From assembly GCA_021779435.1 (NCBI GenBank), contig JAJYAR010000075.1:1-8956 (forward strand): DNA of 8,956 nucleotides, read 5' to 3'. A program made the translations under genes and the position numbers. This document shows positions 6,337-8,956 of the stretch, one piece after another (position 1 is the stretch's first letter; every line of letters starts with the position of its first letter). The stretch comes from a bacterium. Lineage in GTDB: Bacteria; Verrucomicrobiota; Verrucomicrobiae; JAJYAR01. Under the pieces are notes generated by a model. The model had not been told where the DNA came from, did no database searches, and worked only from the letters and a program-made list of their open reading frames with translations.

Positions 6337-8382
6337 TTACTTGGCGCCGACGATCGAGATCTTCGGACGAGCCGGGAGCGGAGCGGCCTCGTCGAGATAG
6401 AAGCTCGTATGGGGCGGCTGGTTGTAGGCGACGTTCTGCCATGCCACGGACAGCCGGTACTGTGGATCGTGCATCAGCGTGAACAGCCGGTGCTTGGTCG
6501 GGATCGTCGTCGTGTAGATCCGGAGCTCCTTGCCGTCGAGGGAGCGCAAGACAAGCTCCTCGCGCCAGTCGCCGAGGATGTCGGCGGAGACGGTGGGCGT
6601 GGCCTTGGTGCCGTTGTTGGACGAGCAGTCCTGGGCGACGAGCAGGTTCGTTTCGGTGCCGTTCTCCCAGTTCCACTTGGAGATGGTGTTCCGATCGAGG
6701 AGTTCCTGGAGCAGGTCGCCATCCCAGTAGATCGCGAAGTTGCACGAGCGCGGCGTCGTCTTGGAGATCGGTTTCCCGTGGGCATCGAACATCCCGACTT
6801 TTTCCATCTGAGCGCCGCGGGCCCAGCTCTCGGCCCCGGCGTAACGAGGATCGATGTTGAACGCGACTCCCCGGCCCGGGCCCTCGCCCTTGTCGCCGCC
6901 CTCCTCATCCGCCTTCAACGACGGGATCAGGAAGATCGGCTTGCCGGTCTTCGCGTCGCGCATGTTCATGCCCTGCTTGTCGAACCGCTCCTGGATCGAG
7001 AAGACCTCGATGCCGGGATTGTCGGCCACGAGATCGCCAACATGGATCGTGTCGGCGTGGCCCCAGCCGGTGGAATAGAGCGGCTTGCCGTCGTCATCGA
7101 CGACCATGGCGCCGTAAACGATCTCGTCACGACCGTCGCCGTCCACGTCCGCGACGCTGAGGTTGTGATTGCCCTGGCCGCGCCACGGATTCGTGTTGTC
7201 GCGCGGCCCGAGCTTGTCGCTGTCGAAGAACCAGCGCTGGGTCAGCTTTCCGTCACGCCAGTCCCAGGCGACGAGCGTCGACCGCGTGTAGTAGCCGCGG
7301 CACATGACGACGCTCGGGTGGACGCCGTCGAGGTAGGCGACGCAGGCGAGGTAGCGGTCGGAGCGGTTGCCGTTGGCGTCACCCCAGACAGCCATGAGTT
7401 CGTCGGGCTTGTAGTCGGTCGAACCCTCGACGCGGGACGGAATATAATTGGTCGTGGTGAGTTCGCGGCCGGTGGCACCCTCGAACACGGTGAGGTATTC
7501 GGGACCGGTCATGACGTGGCCCGTGGGATTGACCTGGCGCTCGCGCTTCTGGCCGTTGCGGTCGGTCGTGGTCATCGTGACCGGCTTGTCGGGATAAACC
7601 CAGTCGGCCTTCGGGTCGCCGAGGACCTTGCCGGCGCCGTCGACGGTGCCGTCGGCGGTCTTGCAGGCGATCTCCGCCTTCCCGTCCCCATCGAGGTCAT
7701 ACACCATGAACTGCGTGTAGTGGGCGCCCTCGCGGATGTTCTTGCCGAGATTGATCGTCCAAAGGTAGGTGCCGTTCAGCTTGTACGCCTGCAGGAGCGT
7801 CTCGCCGGTGCGACCGCCGCGGGAGTTGTCCTGCGGGCGCTGCTCCTGTTTGACGACGATCTCGTACTCGCCGTCGCCATCGAGGTCGCCGACCGAGCCG
7901 TCGCCCGGCGTGTAGCCCGGTGGGGTCTTCAGCGGGATCGAAAGGTACGGGCGGGGGGGCGAGCCTGCGGGGAGCGAGAAGGCCGCGCTGGACGGCTGCT
8001 CCTGGCCGTTGACGACCGGGCGGACGAAATAGCTGACGTTGGTTCCGAGATTGGCGCTGTCGTCGATGAACCAGGTCGGGCCGGTGAGCGGTTCGGCGTT
8101 GAGCTTCACCTCCCTGCCGGCCGGCGCGGCGGCGGGGCCGGTGGCAAAAGCGACAGGGATGGAGGCGTCCCGGCCGGCGACGGCCTCGCTGTTACGATAC
8201 AGGTTGAAAGCGATGCCCTCGGGATCAGTCCCGAGCAGGCGCCAGCTGACGAAGATCTTTCCATCGGGTTGATGGATGGCGACGATGCCGCGTCCCAGTT
8301 TTTCCATCTGAGGCTGGGCATGGCTGAGGTTGGCAACGACCGCGAGTGACGCGGCGGCAGCAAGAAGGCGAAGGATATTCAT
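6337..8382 (-). CDS. Exported rhamnogalacturonan lyase, polysaccharide lyase family 11 (YesW/YesX-like)
   Basis: Cleaves the rhamnose-galacturonate backbone of RG-I by beta-elimination, probably endolytically like YesW; the YesX-like exo mode cannot be excluded. The protein has 681 residues, somewhat longer than the roughly 610-620 of Bacillus members. The ATG at 8382 was chosen because it opens into a signal peptide (MNILRLLAAAASLAVVANLS, then HA at 21-22). An ATG 7 codons upstream (8403) is possible; the much longer open frame back to 8838 runs antisense through the helicase gene. The family signature MEKLGRGIVAIHQPDGKIFV (26-45) opens an N-terminal beta domain. The beta-propeller follows from about residue 145, with Ca-binding loops DLDGDGEYE (166-174), DLDGDGKAE (229-237) and DVDGDGRDE (412-420), and GQGNHNLSV at 402-410. 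The C-terminal stretch NQPPHTSFYLDE is typical. It is complete, with its own terminator and a candidate operator upstream. Confidence 0.93.
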   Translation of the reverse strand: MNILRLLAAAASLAVVANLSHAQPQMEKLGRGIVAIHQPDGKIFVSWRLLGTDPEGIAFNLYRNSEAVAGRDASIPVAFATGPAAAPAGREVKLNAEPLTGPTWFIDDSANLGTNVSYFVRPVVNGQEQPSSAAFSLPAGSPPRPYLSIPLKTPPGYTPGDGSVGDLDGDGEYEIVVKQEQRPQDNSRGGRTGETLLQAYKLNGTYLWTINLGKNIREGAHYTQFMVYDLDGDGKAEIACKTADGTVDGAGKVLGDPKADWVYPDKPVTMTTTDRNGQKRERQVNPTGHVMTGPEYLTVFEGATGRELTTTNYIPSRVEGSTDYKPDELMAVWGDANGNRSDRYLACVAYLDGVHPSVVMCRGYYTRSTLVAWDWRDGKLTQRWFFDSDKLGPRDNTNPWRGQGNHNLSVADVDGDGRDEIVYGAMVVDDDGKPLYSTGWGHADTIHVGDLVADNPGIEVFSIQERFDKQGMNMRDAKTGKPIFLIPSLKADEEGGDKGEGPGRGVAFNIDPRYAGAESWARGAQMEKVGMFDAHGKPISKTTPRSCNFAIYWDGDLLQELLDRNTISKWNWENGTETNLLVAQDCSSNNGTKATPTVSADILGDWREELVLRSLDGKELRIYTTTIPTKHRLFTLMHDPQYRLSVAWQNVAYNQPPHTSFYLDEAAPLPARPKISIVGAK

Positions 8383-8544
8383 GAAGCGGGGGGTACGGAG
8401 CATTACGCACAGCGGGGGCATTGGTGACACCAAAACGGGCACCGACCCGCCGAGCACGTGTTTATCCGTGTCGGACAGTTGGAATCGGGTGATTGCGGAC
8501 GAACTGAAGCTGGCGGCCGCGATTCCTTCTGCCCACTTTTGGGG
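8383..8544. promoter_or_regulatory. Divergent control region between PL11 and the DEAD-box helicase
   Basis: This 162-bp gap lies between two genes transcribed away from each other, so both promoters should be here. It contains the 13-bp palindrome at 8421-8433. Neither start has a Shine-Dalgarno motif: the helicase ATG is preceded by CACTTTTGGGG and the PL11 ATG by ACCCCCCGCTTC. I could not identify a convincing -35/-10 pair on either strand. Confidence 0.55.
8421..8433. promoter_or_regulatory. Candidate operator: perfect palindrome TTGGTGACACCAA
   Basis: TTGGTG and CACCAA flank a single central base, a perfect 6-1-6 palindrome. It lies 38 bp upstream of the PL11 start at 8382 and 17 bp upstream of the alternative start at 8403. 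Written as TTGGT-GAC-ACCAA it resembles GntR/FadR-type operators (TGGTnnnACCA) and the E. coli UxuR/ExuR hexuronate sites (TTGGTATACCAA), although the half-site spacing differs from the latter. A regulator responding to galacturonate-derived products would suit the locus. I found no second copy upstream of the other genes here, so the role is inferred. Confidence 0.4.
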
Positions 8545-8956
8545 ATGGAAAAACGCCCGTTCAGTGAGCTTGGCCTTTCGCCCGAGTCCCTCAAAGCCGT
8601 CGAGAAGATGGGCTTCGAGGAAGCCTCGCCCATCCAGACCGCGGTTATTCCGGTCGCACTGACGGGGAAGGATGTCATCGGGCAGTCCTCCACCGGCTCG
8701 GGAAAGACCGCGGCCTTCGCGCTCCCGGCGATCGAACGTGTGGATACGCGGCTGCGCTCCGTCCAGGTGCTCGTGCTCTGCCCGACGCGCGAGCTCGGCG
8801 GCCAGATCGTCGACAGCTTCCATAACTACGGCCGGCATCTTCGCCTGAAGACCATGCTCGCCATCGGCGGCGTGCCGATCGGCAAGCAGATCAGGTCGCT
8901 CACGCGCGGCGTCGATGTGCTCGACGCGGCCGCCGGCCGGCTCCCCGCCCTAATCG
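8545..8956 (+). CDS. DEAD-box RNA helicase, N-terminal part (partial)
   Basis: ATP-dependent RNA-unwinding protein, cytoplasmic, of the group acting in ribosome assembly, RNA decay or cold adaptation. The frame runs 137 codons from ATG at 8545 to the window edge without a stop. The start fits the family: MEKRPFSELGLSPESLKAVE places the Q-motif aromatic at Phe6, followed by GFEEASPIQ with the Q-motif Gln at 31. Motif I (Walker A) is SSTGSGKT at 48-55. Motif Ia is PTRELGGQI, near 80-88. The GG motif appears as IGGVPIGKQI. The next expected motif, Ib (usually ATPGRL), reads AAAGRL near the end and is degenerate. Motif II (DEAD) lies beyond the window. It is divergent from the pectinase genes and probably unrelated to them. 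Confidence 0.92.
   Translation, partial: MEKRPFSELGLSPESLKAVEKMGFEEASPIQTAVIPVALTGKDVIGQSSTGSGKTAAFALPAIERVDTRLRSVQVLVLCPTRELGGQIVDSFHNYGRHLRLKTMLAIGGVPIGKQIRSLTRGVDVLDAAAGRLPALI

Noticed and set aside
6295..8349. Open frame of 684 codons on the plus strand opposite the PL11 gene
   Set aside because: The translation is low-complexity, rich in Arg/Asp/Val/Ala with no family motif. It is the antisense shadow of a GC-rich gene whose minus-strand product has clear PL11 signatures and a signal peptide.
8383..8838. N-terminal extension of the PL11 frame up to position 8838
   Set aside because: The extra 152 codons run antisense through the divergent helicase gene and would bury the signal peptide inside the protein. 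Starts at 8382 or 8403 are far more plausible.
1..8956. tRNA, rRNA, riboswitch or phage/integrase signals
   Set aside because: No tRNA-like cloverleaf, rRNA sequence, known riboswitch core, integrase or attachment-site duplication was noticed on either strand by eye.

Overview
The window is a GC-rich bacterial segment carrying a locus for breaking down rhamnogalacturonan I (RG-I), the branched 'hairy' region of pectin. The style suggests Verrucomicrobiota, probably near Opitutaceae: GC-rich codon use, individually exported polysaccharidases, dispersed palindromic repeats in the gaps, and no Shine-Dalgarno motif at any start. The taxon is inferred from this style and from memory of related proteins, not from a search.

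Layout, left to right. Positions 1-663 (minus) hold the N-terminal two thirds or so of an exported SGNH/CE12-type rhamnogalacturonan acetylesterase, cut by the window edge. The 664-942 gap carries a palindromic, MITE-like repeat of about 172 bp (735-906). Positions 943-2628 (minus) encode an exported GH28 pectin hydrolase. The 2629-3048 gap is built largely of dispersed hairpin repeats, including two copies of a 38-bp unit. Positions 3049-3426 (minus) encode a small unrecognised protein with one C-terminal membrane helix. Positions 3552-6212 (minus) encode an exported PL26-type (PcRGLX/YetA-like) exo-rhamnogalacturonan lyase followed by a strong intrinsic terminator. Positions 6337-8382 (minus) encode an exported PL11-type rhamnogalacturonan lyase, also followed by an intrinsic terminator. 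Positions 8545-8956 (plus) begin a divergent DEAD-box RNA helicase that runs off the window and looks like a housekeeping boundary gene.

How the genes fit together (inference from family knowledge): the CE12 esterase removes acetyl groups from galacturonate in the RG-I backbone. PL11 cleaves the deacetylated backbone by beta-elimination. PL26 trims the products from an end. The GH28 enzyme hydrolyses galacturonosyl linkages of homogalacturonan or RG-I oligosaccharides. All four have signal peptides, so the work is done in the periplasm or outside the cell. No transporter, SusC/D pair, sensor or cytoplasmic unsaturated-galacturonate/rhamnose pathway gene is visible here.

The lyases are separated by terminators and the other genes by repeat-filled gaps, so this looks like a set of co-directional single-gene units rather than one operon. 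A perfect 13-bp palindrome (TTGGTGACACCAA, 8421-8433) just upstream of the PL11 start is the best operator candidate. I do not see a wholly new system. The least explained items are the dispersed repeats, the small membrane protein between the enzymes, the atypical active-site motifs of the GH28 protein, and a degenerate motif at the truncated end of the helicase.
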